Origin: Candidatus Sphingomonas colombiensis
GTDB taxonomy: Bacteria; Pseudomonadota; Alphaproteobacteria; Sphingomonadales; Sphingomonadaceae
Assembly: GCA_029202845.1 (NCBI GenBank)
Contig: CP119315.1
Coordinates: 565,501 to 629,500 of the forward strand
Length of the DNA: 64,000 bases
Reading direction: 5' to 3'
Positions 35,661-46,303 of this stretch are shown here, piece by piece (position 1 is the first letter of the stretch; the number at the start of each line of letters is the position of its first letter). The position numbers were made by a program, and so were the translations under genes. A model generated the notes under the pieces. That model saw nothing but the letters and a program-made list of their open reading frames with translations, was not told where the DNA came from and did not search any database.

Positions 35661-36514
35661 AACCCGCCTCCGATCCGGTTCCAGCGGGTCGCGGTGATCC
35701 ACGTCCACGGCAGGAACCAATTGGCCGAGCCATCGGTCGACCAGAAGATCACCACGGCCTTGCCCTCGACATTCGCAAGCGGGACATAGCCGAAGCCGCC
35801 CGACGCCTGGCTGAAGCGGCTATCCTTGGAATTGTCGCGATTGTCGCCCATCAGGAAAACGTGGCCGGCGGGCACGGTGAACAGCTCGGTATCGTCGGCG
35901 ATCGACTGCCCCATATCGAGCACTTCATACGAGCGGCCGCCCGGCAGCGTCTCTCGGAAGCGCGGATAGCGGCAGATCTGCTGGCCGTTCTGCACGTCCT
36001 GAAACTGCGGCTGGCACTTGTCCGCGCCGTAATTCGGGGTGAGCGGCACGATGAAATCGGGGAGATGATCCTTGGGCACCGGCTGGCCGTTGAGGATCAG
36101 CACGCCCCCGCGCATCTGCACGGTATCGCCAGGAAGGCCGATCACGCGCTTGATCACGTCATGATCATTGGCCGGGGGCCCGCGAAACACCACCGTATCG
36201 CCGCGCGTCGGCGTGCCGCCGAGCAGCCGCCCCGGAATCGGCGGGAAGCCGAACGGCAGCGACCAGCGCGAATAACCGTAATTCCATTTCGAGACGAACA
36301 GATAGTCGCCGATCAGCAGGCGTGGGAGCATCGATTCGGAGGGAATCGAGAAAGGCGCGAACAGAAAGCTGCGGAACAGCCATACGACGATCGCCAGCTT
36401 CACGAGGAAGCGCAAAGTGTCGCCGGTTTCCGATTTCTTCTTCAGCGGCGCGCCTGCCGGCGCCTTGCCGATCGGCTGCGGAATATCGTCGGGCGGGGTA
36501 TCCTGATCGGCCAT
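35657..36514 (-). CDS. lepB: Signal peptidase I
   Basis: Membrane serine protease that removes signal peptides from exported pre-proteins. 285 residues: a cytosolic N-terminus, a transmembrane segment (LRFLVKLAIVVWLFRSFLFA), catalytic Ser in SIPSESMLPRLL, general-base Lys in DVIKRVIGLPGD, and box E GDNRDNSKDSR. It is first in the lepB-rnc-era order, divergent from pgi with a 111-base spacer. Confidence 0.96.
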   Translation of the reverse strand: MADQDTPPDDIPQPIGKAPAGAPLKKKSETGDTLRFLVKLAIVVWLFRSFLFAPFSIPSESMLPRLLIGDYLFVSKWNYGYSRWSLPFGFPPIPGRLLGGTPTRGDTVVFRGPPANDHDVIKRVIGLPGDTVQMRGGVLILNGQPVPKDHLPDFIVPLTPNYGADKCQPQFQDVQNGQQICRYPRFRETLPGGRSYEVLDMGQSIADDTELFTVPAGHVFLMGDNRDNSKDSRFSQASGGFGYVPLANVEGKAVVIFWSTDGSANWFLPWTWITATRWNRIGGGF

Positions 36515-36625
36515 AAGGCGCGGCGTCGCTTATGCCCGCGCCTGCGTCAAGCCGCTGGCGCGTGGAACGCTCTGTCGGTAACGGCGGTTCGGCCTTCTAC
36601 AACGCAAAAAATCAGGATGACGAAG

Positions 36626-38119
36626 ATGGCGGACTGGTCGACGATCGAGGCATTGCCGCAGGCAAGGCTCACCCAATTGTTCGCCGACGACGCGGATCGG
36701 CTGAAGCGATTCTCGCTCGACGTGGCGGGAATCCACTTCGATCTGTCCAAGACCCATCTGACCGCAGACATGGTGACGGCGTTCGAGGCGCTGGCCAAAT
36801 CGAGCGACCTTGCCGGCAAGCGCGAGGCGATGTTCGGCGGCGCGCATGTCAACGTTACCGAGGATCGCCCGGTCGAACACACCGCCGAACGCGGCGAGGG
36901 CAATCCTGAAAGCGTGAGCCGCGCGCGGAGCTATCACGCGCGGATGCGGGCGCTGATCGACGCGATCGAGGCCGAGGCATTCGGGCCGGTACGCTATATC
37001 CTCCATGTCGGGATCGGCGGCTCCGCGCTCGGGCCGCATCTGCTGGTCGATTCGCTCGGGCGCGATTCGGATCGTTACGATGTCGCGATCGTCTCGAACA
37101 TCGACGGCATGGCGCTGGAAGACGTATTCGAACGCTTCGATCCGGCGACGACCTTGCTGGTGGTCGCGTCCAAGACGTTCACCACCACCGAAACCATGAT
37201 GAACGCCGAAAGCGTGATCGCCTGGATGACCGAGCACGGCGTCGAAGATCCTTACGGCCGGGTCATCGCGCTGACCGCCAGCCCGGACAAGGCGATCGAA
37301 TGGGGGGTGGACGAAACCCGCATCCTGCCGTTCAGCGAAGGCGTCGGCGGGCGTTATTCATTGTGGTCCTCGATCGGTTTCCCGGCCGCGATCAAGCTCG
37401 GCTGGGACCAGTTCGAGGAATTGCTGGAAGGTGCGGCGGAGATGGATCGCCACTTCCGCCTGTCCGCCTTGCACGAAAATGCCCCCGCCCTCGCCGCCTT
37501 CGCCGACCTTTATTACACGCAGGTTCGCCGCGCCGAGACGCGCGCGCCCTTCGCCTATGACGAGCGGCTGCGGCTGTTGCCGAGCTACCTCCAGCAGCTT
37601 GAGATGGAATCGAACGGCAAGGGCGTGACGGTGGATGGCAAGCCGGTCACCTATCCCACCGCCGCGATTACCTGGGGCGGCGTGGGCACCGATGCGCAGC
37701 ACGCGGTGTTCCAGCTTCTGCATCAGGGCACGCATCTCGTGCCGGTTGAGTTTCTGTGCGTGATCGAACAGGCCGACACGCTGCCGGAGGAGCATCACCG
37801 CCAGCTCTTGCTCAACGCCTTCGCGCAGGGTGCGGCGCTGATGCAGGGCAAGGCCAACCCGGATGATCCGGCGCGCGCCTATCCCGGCGACCGGCCGTCA
37901 TCGACATTGCTGCTCGATCAGCTCGACGCGCGCACGATGGGCGCGCTGATCGCCTTCTACGAACATCGCGTGTTCGTGAACGGCGTGCTGCTCGGCATCA
38001 ATTCGTTCGATCAGTTCGGCGTCGAGCTGGGCAAGGAAATGGCCAAGGCGGCGGCCAAGGGCGGCGGCACGTTCGACCCCTCCACCGACGATCTGATCCG
38101 CCGCGCCGGGCTGGGCTGA
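36626..38119 (+). CDS. pgi: Glucose-6-phosphate isomerase
   Basis: Interconverts glucose 6-phosphate and fructose 6-phosphate. The 497-residue protein shows HVGIGGSALGPHLL, the PGI signature GGRYSLWSSIGFPAAIKLG and the C-terminal catalytic GVLLGINSFDQFGVELGK. The ATG at 36626 (MADWSTIEAL) has AGGA nine bases upstream; ATG 36617 is also in frame. Codon use matches its neighbours. Confidence 0.96.
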   Translation: MADWSTIEALPQARLTQLFADDADRLKRFSLDVAGIHFDLSKTHLTADMVTAFEALAKSSDLAGKREAMFGGAHVNVTEDRPVEHTAERGEGNPESVSRARSYHARMRALIDAIEAEAFGPVRYILHVGIGGSALGPHLLVDSLGRDSDRYDVAIVSNIDGMALEDVFERFDPATTLLVVASKTFTTTETMMNAESVIAWMTEHGVEDPYGRVIALTASPDKAIEWGVDETRILPFSEGVGGRYSLWSSIGFPAAIKLGWDQFEELLEGAAEMDRHFRLSALHENAPALAAFADLYYTQVRRAETRAPFAYDERLRLLPSYLQQLEMESNGKGVTVDGKPVTYPTAAITWGGVGTDAQHAVFQLLHQGTHLVPVEFLCVIEQADTLPEEHHRQLLLNAFAQGAALMQGKANPDDPARAYPGDRPSSTLLLDQLDARTMGALIAFYEHRVFVNGVLLGINSFDQFGVELGKEMAKAAAKGGGTFDPSTDDLIRRAGLG

Positions 38120-38137
38120 GCCGTATCGCTTAGGGCC

Positions 38138-38213
38138 GCACCAGCCCGCTCCCCCACCCGACCTCCCACAGAATATCCTTGATGAGAGGCCGGGTGGGGG
38201 AGCGGGCTGGTGC
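38138..38213. repeat. 28-bp near-perfect inverted repeat between pgi and gor
   Basis: Left arm 38138-38165 and right arm 38186-38213 are inverted copies with a single mismatch, around a 20-base loop. The arms begin GCACCAGCCCGCTCCC and end GGGAGCGGGCTGGTGC. It would form a very stable hairpin ending pgi transcription, although no T-run follows. Its length and near-perfection are more than a plain terminator needs, so a mobile or palindromic repeat element is also possible. Confidence 0.75.
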
Positions 38214-38313
38214 CGGGTCACCAAGCAGACTCTCACAGTGATCGACATTTCCGCCCTTCCGCCTAGGGCTCCGGCCCCATATCTGCGGGCGGAACCCGCG
38301 CGGAGTGAAACGA

Positions 38314-39663
38314 ATGGCCGATTACGATTATGACCTTTTCACCATCGGCGCCGGTTCCGGCGGCACGCGCGCCAGCCGGGTCGCGGCGGCGCATGGCGCG
38401 CGCGTGGCGGTGGCGGAGGAATATCGCGTCGGCGGCACCTGTGTCATCCGGGGCTGCGTGCCCAAGAAGCTGCTCGTCTATGGCGCGCATTTCGCGGAGG
38501 ATTTGAAGGACGCGCGCCGCTTCGGCTGGGAAGTGCCGAAGGATTGCGCGTTCGACTGGAAGACGCTGCAGGCGAACATGTTCGCCGAGGTCGATCGGAT
38601 CAATCGCGCCTATACGACGACGCTCGAATCGAACGCGGTGGAAATCATCCACCAACGCGCCGTCATCACCGGCCCCAATGAGATCACGCTGGCCGATGGG
38701 ACCGTCAAAACCGCCGGGAAAATCCTGATCGCCAGCGGCGCGCGGCCGCACGTCCCCGATTTTCCGGGGAGCGAGCATGGCATCACCTCGAACGAGGCCT
38801 TCCATCTGGAGGCCATCCCGAAGCGCGTGCTGATCGCCGGCGCGGGCTATATCGCCAATGAATTCGCCGGGATCTTCCACCAGTTCGGCGCGCATGTGAT
38901 CGTGATGAACCGATCGAAGGAAATCCTGCGCGGCTACGACCAGCAAATCCGCGACCGGCTGCTCCAGATCAGCATCACCAAGGGGCTGGAATTCCGCTTC
39001 GATGCAACGTTCGAGAAGATCGTGAAGGGCGATGACGGCTGCCTGACGGTCCATATGTCCGGCCATGAGCCGGTGACGGTGGATTGCGTGATGTATGCCA
39101 CCGGCCGCCTGCCCAATACCGAAGGACTGGGGCTGGAGAGCGCTGGCGTCGAGGTCGATGCGCAGGGCGCGGTGAAGGTCGATGTGAACAACCGCACCGC
39201 CTGCCCGTCGATCTACGCGATCGGCGATGTCATCAACCGCATCCAGCTCACCCCCGTCGCGATCCGCGAGGGGCAGGCGCTGGCCGAGAATCTGTTCGGC
39301 AAGGGTAGCCCGCCGGTCGATTACGATTGCGTGCCCAACGCCTGTTTCAGTCACCCGCCGATCGCCGGGGTCGGCCTGACCGAGGCGGAGGCACGGCACA
39401 AGCTTGGCGCGGTGAAGGTCTATTCTTCCGATTTCCGGCCGATGAAGAACGTGCTCGCAGGGCGCGAGGAGCGCGCGCTCTACAAGATGGTGTGCGATGG
39501 CGAGACGGATCGGGTCGTCGGCATCCATATGATCGGGCCTGATGTCGCGGAGATCATCCAGTCCGCCGCGATCGCGGTGAAGGCGGGGCTGACCAAGGCG
39601 CAGTTCGACGCAACCGTCGCGCTCCACCCGACGATGGCGGAGGAATTGGTGCTGCTTAAATAG
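38314..39663 (+). CDS. gor: Glutathione-disulfide reductase
   Basis: 449-residue flavoprotein that keeps glutathione reduced with NADPH. FAD motif GAGSGGTRASR, redox disulfide in GGTCVIRGCVPKK, second dinucleotide motif GAGYIANEFAG, and C-terminal catalytic HPTMAEE. NADPH preference fits MNRSKEILRGYD, with basic residues after the second motif. The ATG at 38314 follows GGAGTGAAACG. Its substrate also links to the periplasmic glutathione breakdown encoded by ggt. Confidence 0.93.
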   Translation: MADYDYDLFTIGAGSGGTRASRVAAAHGARVAVAEEYRVGGTCVIRGCVPKKLLVYGAHFAEDLKDARRFGWEVPKDCAFDWKTLQANMFAEVDRINRAYTTTLESNAVEIIHQRAVITGPNEITLADGTVKTAGKILIASGARPHVPDFPGSEHGITSNEAFHLEAIPKRVLIAGAGYIANEFAGIFHQFGAHVIVMNRSKEILRGYDQQIRDRLLQISITKGLEFRFDATFEKIVKGDDGCLTVHMSGHEPVTVDCVMYATGRLPNTEGLGLESAGVEVDAQGAVKVDVNNRTACPSIYAIGDVINRIQLTPVAIREGQALAENLFGKGSPPVDYDCVPNACFSHPPIAGVGLTEAEARHKLGAVKVYSSDFRPMKNVLAGREERALYKMVCDGETDRVVGIHMIGPDVAEIIQSAAIAVKAGLTKAQFDATVALHPTMAEELVLLK

Positions 39664-39778
39664 GCGCCGCCCTCCCCCGTTTCGCCGCCGGGTCGCGGTG
39701 ACGGACACGCCGGGGGTTGCCTCACCGTGGGCAAGGTCTATGTCGCGCAGCACCCCCGATATCGAAGAGCAAACGACC

Positions 39779-41173
<1,395 letters not shown>

Positions 41174-41180
41174 TCGCGCA

Positions 41181-41216
41181 GCGCCGCGCCATCGCCGGAA
41201 GGCTGTGGCGCGGTGC
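41181..41216. terminator. Hairpin between lpdA and a convergent lipoprotein gene
   Basis: A 16-base stem (41181-41196 with 41201-41216; one G-T pair and two adjacent mismatches near the loop) closes on a GGAA tetraloop. No T-run follows. It would serve both convergent transcripts. Confidence 0.55.
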
Positions 41217-41280
41217 CGTCGCGGCGGGACCGGCCGCCAGCGCGTTTATCGCGCCTGCTTCGCCGAATCCTGTCGACCGC

Positions 41281-41535
41281 CTATCTCGGCGGTGCCTCCG
41301 CGTAGCCGCCCTGCGCGCATTCCTCGCGGTCAGGATGTTTGCGGCAACGTTCCTCGCGCTTGCGCATTTCGCGGGTGTATTTCCGGTCCCGTTCGGATGG
41401 GCTGGTCGTGCTCCAGTCGATCACCTTGCCAGTCACGCGCACCGGCGCCGTGACCACGGTGGCAACGGTCCGCACGCAACCCGCCGTGCCGATAAGCACG
41501 CCAAGCGCGAGCAACGCCGTGACCCCGCGCCTCAT
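41281..41535 (-). CDS. Small lipoprotein of unknown function
   Basis: 84 residues. The lipobox LIGTAGC follows a hydrophobic stretch (MRRGVTALLALGVLIGTAGC). The mature part has TAPVRVTGKVIDWSTTSPSE, then a strongly charged helical tail, rich in Arg and Glu. The TAPVxVxGKxxDW pattern resembles small lipoproteins I associate with sphingomonads; no function is known. The ATG overlaps the glycerophosphodiesterase stop as ATGA, so it is coupled to that gene. Confidence 0.78.
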   Translation of the reverse strand: MRRGVTALLALGVLIGTAGCVRTVATVVTAPVRVTGKVIDWSTTSPSERDRKYTREMRKREERCRKHPDREECAQGGYAEAPPR

Positions 41536-42590
41536 TTCGCGTGCCGCGCTTCACGCGCGCGATTGCGCGCCGCGACGCCGATCGCGGGAAAATCGGTGAA
41601 GAACCCGTCGAGCCCCCGCGACAGCGCCCCCGAAATTTCGCCATCGAGATCGCCGTGGCCGCGCGGGTCGAGCCCGTCGCGATAGCCGGAAGGCAGGAAG
41701 TAATTCTCCGCGCGGTAAGTCCATGGATGGACGCGCAGGCCTGCGGCATGGGCAGCGCGGACCAGCCCGGTCGGCACTTTTCCATCCCACAGCATCGCCT
41801 TGTTCGGGCCGATACCAAAAGCGTAGGTCGCGATATCGCGCATCCCGTCGCGCGTCAGCATCTCGTCATAGCTCGGCGCGGCGCCATCCGCCGGGCCGCC
41901 CTCCTTGTCGACAAGCTGGATGAGGCGGATGCCGGTCAGCTTGTGGATACGCTTCAGGTTGTTCACCTCGAAAGACTGGATGAACACCGGCGCCTCGGGC
42001 GTATTCCATCCCGCCGCCTGCAACTGCCGCACCAGCAATTCATCGGTCGGGTGGCCGATCGACGCGAAATAGGTCGGGTGCTTGGTTTCGGGATAGATCC
42101 CGACATTGTGCTGCTTCGCCAGCGCGATGATCTCTGCCAGCGTCGGGATCGCGAATTTGCCGTCATATTGGCGGTTATCGGGGCGCAGCAGCGGCAGGCG
42201 CTCCTTCGCGCGCAGCGTCTTCAACTCGGCGAGCGTAAAATCCTCGACGAACCAGCCGCTCTGGTTCCGCCCGTCGATCGTCTTGGTCGTCTTGCGCGAT
42301 GCGAACTCGGGATGATCGGCAACGTCGGTCGTCTCCGATATCTCGTTCTCATGCCGCGCGATGAGCACGTCGTCCTTCGTTGGCACCAGATCGGGCTCGA
42401 TGAAATCCGCCCCCTCCGCGATCGCCAGTTCATAGGAACCAAGCGTATGTTCGGGACGCTCTCCACTCGCGCCGCGATGCGCGATAACAATGGGATCGGA
42501 AAGCGGCGCAATCGACTCGGGCATCCGCCGATCCTGCCCGGTTCCACACGCCGACACCAGTAAAGCCAATGGAATGGTTATCGTTCGCAT
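41532..42590 (-). CDS. Lipoprotein glycerophosphodiester phosphodiesterase (GlpQ-like)
   Basis: Hydrolyses glycerophosphodiesters to glycerol 3-phosphate and alcohol. The 352-residue precursor starts MRTITIPLALLVSACGTG with a lipobox, so it is anchored in the envelope. The GDPD TIM-barrel has the two catalytic His in IAHRGASGERPEHT and the metal ligands in EPDLVPTKDDVLIARHE. The length agrees with periplasmic GlpQ. The start codon region touches the divergent paoA promoter. It is cotranscribed with the small lipoprotein gene downstream. Confidence 0.92.
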   Translation of the reverse strand: MRTITIPLALLVSACGTGQDRRMPESIAPLSDPIVIAHRGASGERPEHTLGSYELAIAEGADFIEPDLVPTKDDVLIARHENEISETTDVADHPEFASRKTTKTIDGRNQSGWFVEDFTLAELKTLRAKERLPLLRPDNRQYDGKFAIPTLAEIIALAKQHNVGIYPETKHPTYFASIGHPTDELLVRQLQAAGWNTPEAPVFIQSFEVNNLKRIHKLTGIRLIQLVDKEGGPADGAAPSYDEMLTRDGMRDIATYAFGIGPNKAMLWDGKVPTGLVRAAHAAGLRVHPWTYRAENYFLPSGYRDGLDPRGHGDLDGEISGALSRGLDGFFTDFPAIGVAARNRAREARHAK

Positions 42591-42642
42591 GGAAACCAAC
42601 ATTGCACCCAGCGTTACCCTGTCGGCAGACGGAGAGCGAGCC

Positions 42643-43143
42643 ATGTATTTTACGATCAACGGGGCGCGATACGAGGCGGATGTCGATATCCGCACGTCGC
42701 TGCTCGATCTGCTGCGCGAACATCTCGGCCTGACGGGCAGCAAGAAGGGTTGCGACCACGGGCAGTGCGGGGCGTGCACCATTTTGGTGAACGGGCGGCG
42801 GATCAATGCGTGTCTCACGCTGGCGGTGATGCATCAGGACGATGACATTACGACGATCGAAGGCCTTGGCTCGATCGGCGATCTCCATCCCTTGCAGGCC
42901 GCGTTCGTCCGGCATGACGGCTATCAATGCGGCTATTGCACGCCGGGGCAGATCTGTTCGGCAGTGGGGATGCTTGATGAGATGGCGAAGGGCTGGCCGA
43001 GCCACGTTTCCGCCGATCTCGCCCACCCCGCGCTCGACGACGATGAGATTTCGGAGCGGATGAGCGGCAATCTGTGCCGCTGCTCGGCCTATCCCAATAT
43101 CGTCGATGCGATCCGCGACGTGGCGCGAGAGACTGCCGCATGA
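42643..43143 (+). CDS. paoA: Aldehyde oxidoreductase, 2Fe-2S subunit (PaoA/YagT-like)
   Basis: Electron-transfer subunit of a molybdo-hydroxylase. 166 residues with the plant-type [2Fe-2S] ligands in KKGCDHGQCGACTIL and the second cluster in QCGYCTPGQ and NLCRCSAYPN. Unlike E. coli PaoA it lacks a Tat leader: the ATG at 42643 has GGAGAGCG just upstream, and even the in-frame ATG at 42589 adds no twin-arginine. The complex is therefore probably cytoplasmic. It is first gene of a coupled five-gene operon. Confidence 0.92.
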   Translation: MYFTINGARYEADVDIRTSLLDLLREHLGLTGSKKGCDHGQCGACTILVNGRRINACLTLAVMHQDDDITTIEGLGSIGDLHPLQAAFVRHDGYQCGYCTPGQICSAVGMLDEMAKGWPSHVSADLAHPALDDDEISERMSGNLCRCSAYPNIVDAIRDVARETAA

Positions 43144-44108
43144 GGGCGTTCGACTATTCTCGCGCACAAAGCCCGCAAGGCGCGGTGGCGGCAGGTGGGC
43201 GCTTCATCGCCGGGGGCACCAATTTGCTCGATCTGATGCGGCTCGAAGTGGAAACGCCCGAGCGGCTGATCGACATCAGCCGGCTCGATCTCGCGCGGAT
43301 CGAGGAACGCGCGGATGGCGGCCTGACGATCGGCGCGCTGGTGCCGAACAGCGATCTCGCCGCCGACGCCCGAGTGATCGAGCGTTATGAGGTGCTGAGC
43401 CGTGCGCTGCTCGCCGGCGCCTCGGGCCAGCTTCGCAACAAGGCGACGACCGGGGGCAATCTGCTTCAGCGGACGCGATGCTATTATTTCTATGACACCG
43501 CCGCGCGCTGCAACAAGCGGACGCCGGGCGCTGGCTGTGACGCACGCGAGGGGTTCAACCGCATCCATGCGGTGCTCGGCACGAGCGACCAGTGCATCGC
43601 CACGCATCCGGGTGACATGCCGGTGGCGATGCAGGCGCTCGACGCGGTGATCGTCACGCTCGCGCCAGGTGGCGACCGGCGACGCCTGCCGATCGCGGAT
43701 TTCTATCGCCTGCCCGGCAACACGCCGCAGATGGAGACGATGCTGAAGACCGGCGAACTGATCACCCATGTCGAGCTGCCCGCGCCGGTGGCGGGTGCGC
43801 GGCACCTCTATCGCAAGGTGCGCGATCGTGCGTCTTATGCCTTCGCGCTTGTCTCGCTGGCGGGCGTGGTGCGGATGGACGGCGGCAAAATCGCATCGGC
43901 GGCGCTCGCTTTCGGCGGCCTCGCGCCGCGCCCGTGGCGCGATCCCGTGGTGGAGGCGGCGCTGGTCGGCAAGGCGCCGACAGCCGAAGCCTTCGCCGAT
44001 GCCGCCGATGCGTTGCTGAAGGACGCGCGCGGCTTCGGGCACAACGATTTCAAGATCCCGCTCGCCCGCCGCGTACTGATCGCCGCGCTACGGGATTTGA
44101 CCGCATGA
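43140..44108 (+). CDS. paoB: Aldehyde oxidoreductase, FAD subunit with extra Fe-S site (PaoB/YagS-like)
   Basis: 322-residue FAD-binding subunit. The FAD loop is RFIAGGTNLLDLMR and the second contact is NKATTGGNLLQRTRC. Four cysteines lie in the insert between RTRCYYFYD, ARCNKRT, GAGCDAR and SDQCIATHP. This matches the insert that binds an additional [4Fe-4S] cluster in E. coli PaoB and distinguishes the Pao type from xanthine dehydrogenase. The ATGA overlap with paoA and with paoC couples the three. Confidence 0.92.
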   Translation: MRAFDYSRAQSPQGAVAAGGRFIAGGTNLLDLMRLEVETPERLIDISRLDLARIEERADGGLTIGALVPNSDLAADARVIERYEVLSRALLAGASGQLRNKATTGGNLLQRTRCYYFYDTAARCNKRTPGAGCDAREGFNRIHAVLGTSDQCIATHPGDMPVAMQALDAVIVTLAPGGDRRRLPIADFYRLPGNTPQMETMLKTGELITHVELPAPVAGARHLYRKVRDRASYAFALVSLAGVVRMDGGKIASAALAFGGLAPRPWRDPVVEAALVGKAPTAEAFADAADALLKDARGFGHNDFKIPLARRVLIAALRDLTA

Positions 44109-46303
44109 GCGAATATCGCATGGACGAGGCGCACGCCGGGCTCGCGCTCGATCGCGGGGTGCAGGGCGTGCTCGGCAAGCCGCTCGACCGGATCGACGGC
44201 CCGGCGAAGGTGACGGGCAGCGCGACCTATGCGCTGGAGCATCAGCTCGCCGACATGGCCTGGGGCGTCGCGATCACCGCAGCCGTGGGCAAGGGCCGCG
44301 TCACCGCGATCGACACGCGCGCCGCCGAAAAGATGCCGGGCGTTATCGCCATCTATGCCGGCGACGCCGCCCTCCCCCGCCAGACCCCGGTGTTCGGGCA
44401 GGATCGCGCGCAGCCCTATGACGGCACAATCGAGAGCTGGGGCGAGGTGGTCGGCGTCGCGGTCGCCGAGAGCTTCGAGGCGGCGCGCGCCGCCGCCCGC
44501 GCGGTGATCGTCACCTGCGCGGCCGAAGACGGCGTGTTCACCACGCAGGACGGCGCGGACGACGCCTTCGATCCGCCGGAGGGCGCGCTGCTCCCCAATA
44601 TCGTGCGCGGCGATATCGATCGCGCGATGGCCGAGGCGGCGGTGGCGATCGACGTGCATTATTCCACCCCGCGACAGGTCCATGGCGCGATGGAGCCGCA
44701 CGGCGCGATCGCCGAGTGGGATGGCGACAAGCTGACGTTGCGCTGTTCGATGCAGATTTTCCGACAGGCGCGCCCGGTGCTGGCGAACTCGCTCGGCATC
44801 GCGGCCGAGGATATCCGGCTGATCTCGCCATTCATCGGCGGCGGCTTCGGGGGGAAGAATGTCAGCGCGGACGCGTTGCTCGCCGCCGTCGCGGCGAAAC
44901 GGCTCGGGCGCCCCGTGAAGGTGGCGCTGGCACGGCAACAGATTTTCCACGCTTGTTATGGCCGGTCGGACACCTATCAGCGCATCCGGCTTGCCGCCGA
45001 TGCCGATGGCCGGTTGATCGGTTGTGGGCAGGATAGCCTCGTCAGCCAGAAAGTCGGTGCGCGCTCGTTCGAGCCGGTGCCGCTGGGTGCGGTGGCGCTC
45101 TATCGCGGCGAGCATCGCAGCTTCACGACGCGGATCGCGCCGGTAAATCTCGTCGCGCACGGCCCGGTCCGCGCGCCGGGCGAGGCTGTCGGCATGATCG
45201 CGCTGGAATGCGCGATGGACGAGCTGGCGCGCGAACTCGGCCTCGATCCGATCGAGCTGCGCCGCCGCAACGAGCCGGAAAACGATCCCACCACCGGCCG
45301 GCCTTTCTCGTCCCGCCGGCTGATCGAGTGTTTCGACGAAGGCGCGCGGCGCTTCGGCTGGGAAACCCGCGAGCGGCGCAGCGAGGGCGAGTGGCTGATC
45401 GGCCATGGCGTCGCGACTGCCGCGCGGGTGAATTTCCTCGTGGATTCCAGCGCGCGAGTGACGCTAACGCCGGAGGGCAACGCGATCGTCGAGACCGACA
45501 TGACCGATCTCGGCACCGGCACCTATACGATATTGGCGCAGGTTGCGGGTGAGGCGCTCGGGCTGCCGATCGAACGCGTCACGGTGCGGCTCGGCGACAG
45601 CGATCTGCCGACCGGCGCGGGATCGGGCGGATCGTTCGGGGCTTCTTCGTCCGCCTCATCGGTCGCGCTGGCGTGCGAGGATATCGTGGCGAAACTGGCC
45701 GAGGCGATGGGCACACCGCCGGAGGATATGACGTTGAAGGACGGCCATGCCATCGCCGGCAACCGCCGCGTGCCGCTGGGCGAACTGGTTGGCGACACAT
45801 CGCTGTCCGCGATTGGCACGATCCACCCCGGCGCGAACAACCGCCGCTTCGCTCAGGCGACGCATGGCGCGCAATTCTGCGAGGCGTGGGTCAATGCGGT
45901 GACCGGCGAGGTGCGTGTGAAGCGGATGCTCGGCGTGTTCGATTGCGGGCGTATCCTCAACCACAAGACCGCGCGGAGTCAGGCGATCGGCGGGATGATC
46001 TGGGGGCTGGGCTATGCGCTGCACGAGGAAGCGCATGTCGATCCGCGCAGCGGCGCGATCGTCAACCGCGATTTCGGCGAATATCACATCCCCGCCAATG
46101 CCGATGTGCCGCAGATCGAGGCCTGGTTCGTCGAGGAGATCGATCGTCACGCCAATCCGCTGGGCGCCAAGGGGATCGGCGAACTTGGCATCTCCGGCGC
46201 GGGCGGGGCGGTGGCCAATGCGATCTTCGATGCGTGCGGCGTGCGCGTGCGCGACATGCCGATTACACCGGATAAATTGCTGATGGGGCTTCCGCCGATC
46301 TGA
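44105..46303 (+). CDS. paoC: Aldehyde oxidoreductase, molybdenum-cofactor subunit (PaoC/YagR-like)
   Basis: 732-residue catalytic subunit, the same length as E. coli PaoC. It oxidises aldehydes to acids at the Mo centre. Visible are PFIGGGFGGKNVSADALLA for molybdopterin binding, GPVRAPGEAVGM, the GSGGSFGASS region, and the catalytic glutamate in GAKGIGELGISGAGGAVANA. An aromatic aldehyde substrate is inferred from Pao relatives. Confidence 0.93.
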   Translation: MSEYRMDEAHAGLALDRGVQGVLGKPLDRIDGPAKVTGSATYALEHQLADMAWGVAITAAVGKGRVTAIDTRAAEKMPGVIAIYAGDAALPRQTPVFGQDRAQPYDGTIESWGEVVGVAVAESFEAARAAARAVIVTCAAEDGVFTTQDGADDAFDPPEGALLPNIVRGDIDRAMAEAAVAIDVHYSTPRQVHGAMEPHGAIAEWDGDKLTLRCSMQIFRQARPVLANSLGIAAEDIRLISPFIGGGFGGKNVSADALLAAVAAKRLGRPVKVALARQQIFHACYGRSDTYQRIRLAADADGRLIGCGQDSLVSQKVGARSFEPVPLGAVALYRGEHRSFTTRIAPVNLVAHGPVRAPGEAVGMIALECAMDELARELGLDPIELRRRNEPENDPTTGRPFSSRRLIECFDEGARRFGWETRERRSEGEWLIGHGVATAARVNFLVDSSARVTLTPEGNAIVETDMTDLGTGTYTILAQVAGEALGLPIERVTVRLGDSDLPTGAGSGGSFGASSSASSVALACEDIVAKLAEAMGTPPEDMTLKDGHAIAGNRRVPLGELVGDTSLSAIGTIHPGANNRRFAQATHGAQFCEAWVNAVTGEVRVKRMLGVFDCGRILNHKTARSQAIGGMIWGLGYALHEEAHVDPRSGAIVNRDFGEYHIPANADVPQIEAWFVEEIDRHANPLGAKGIGELGISGAGGAVANAIFDACGVRVRDMPITPDKLLMGLPPI

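Noticed and set aside
42589..42642. Longer start for paoA with 18 extra residues
   Set aside because: The extra segment contains no Tat or Sec signal and lacks a ribosome site, whereas the ATG at 42643 has GGAGAGCG just upstream.
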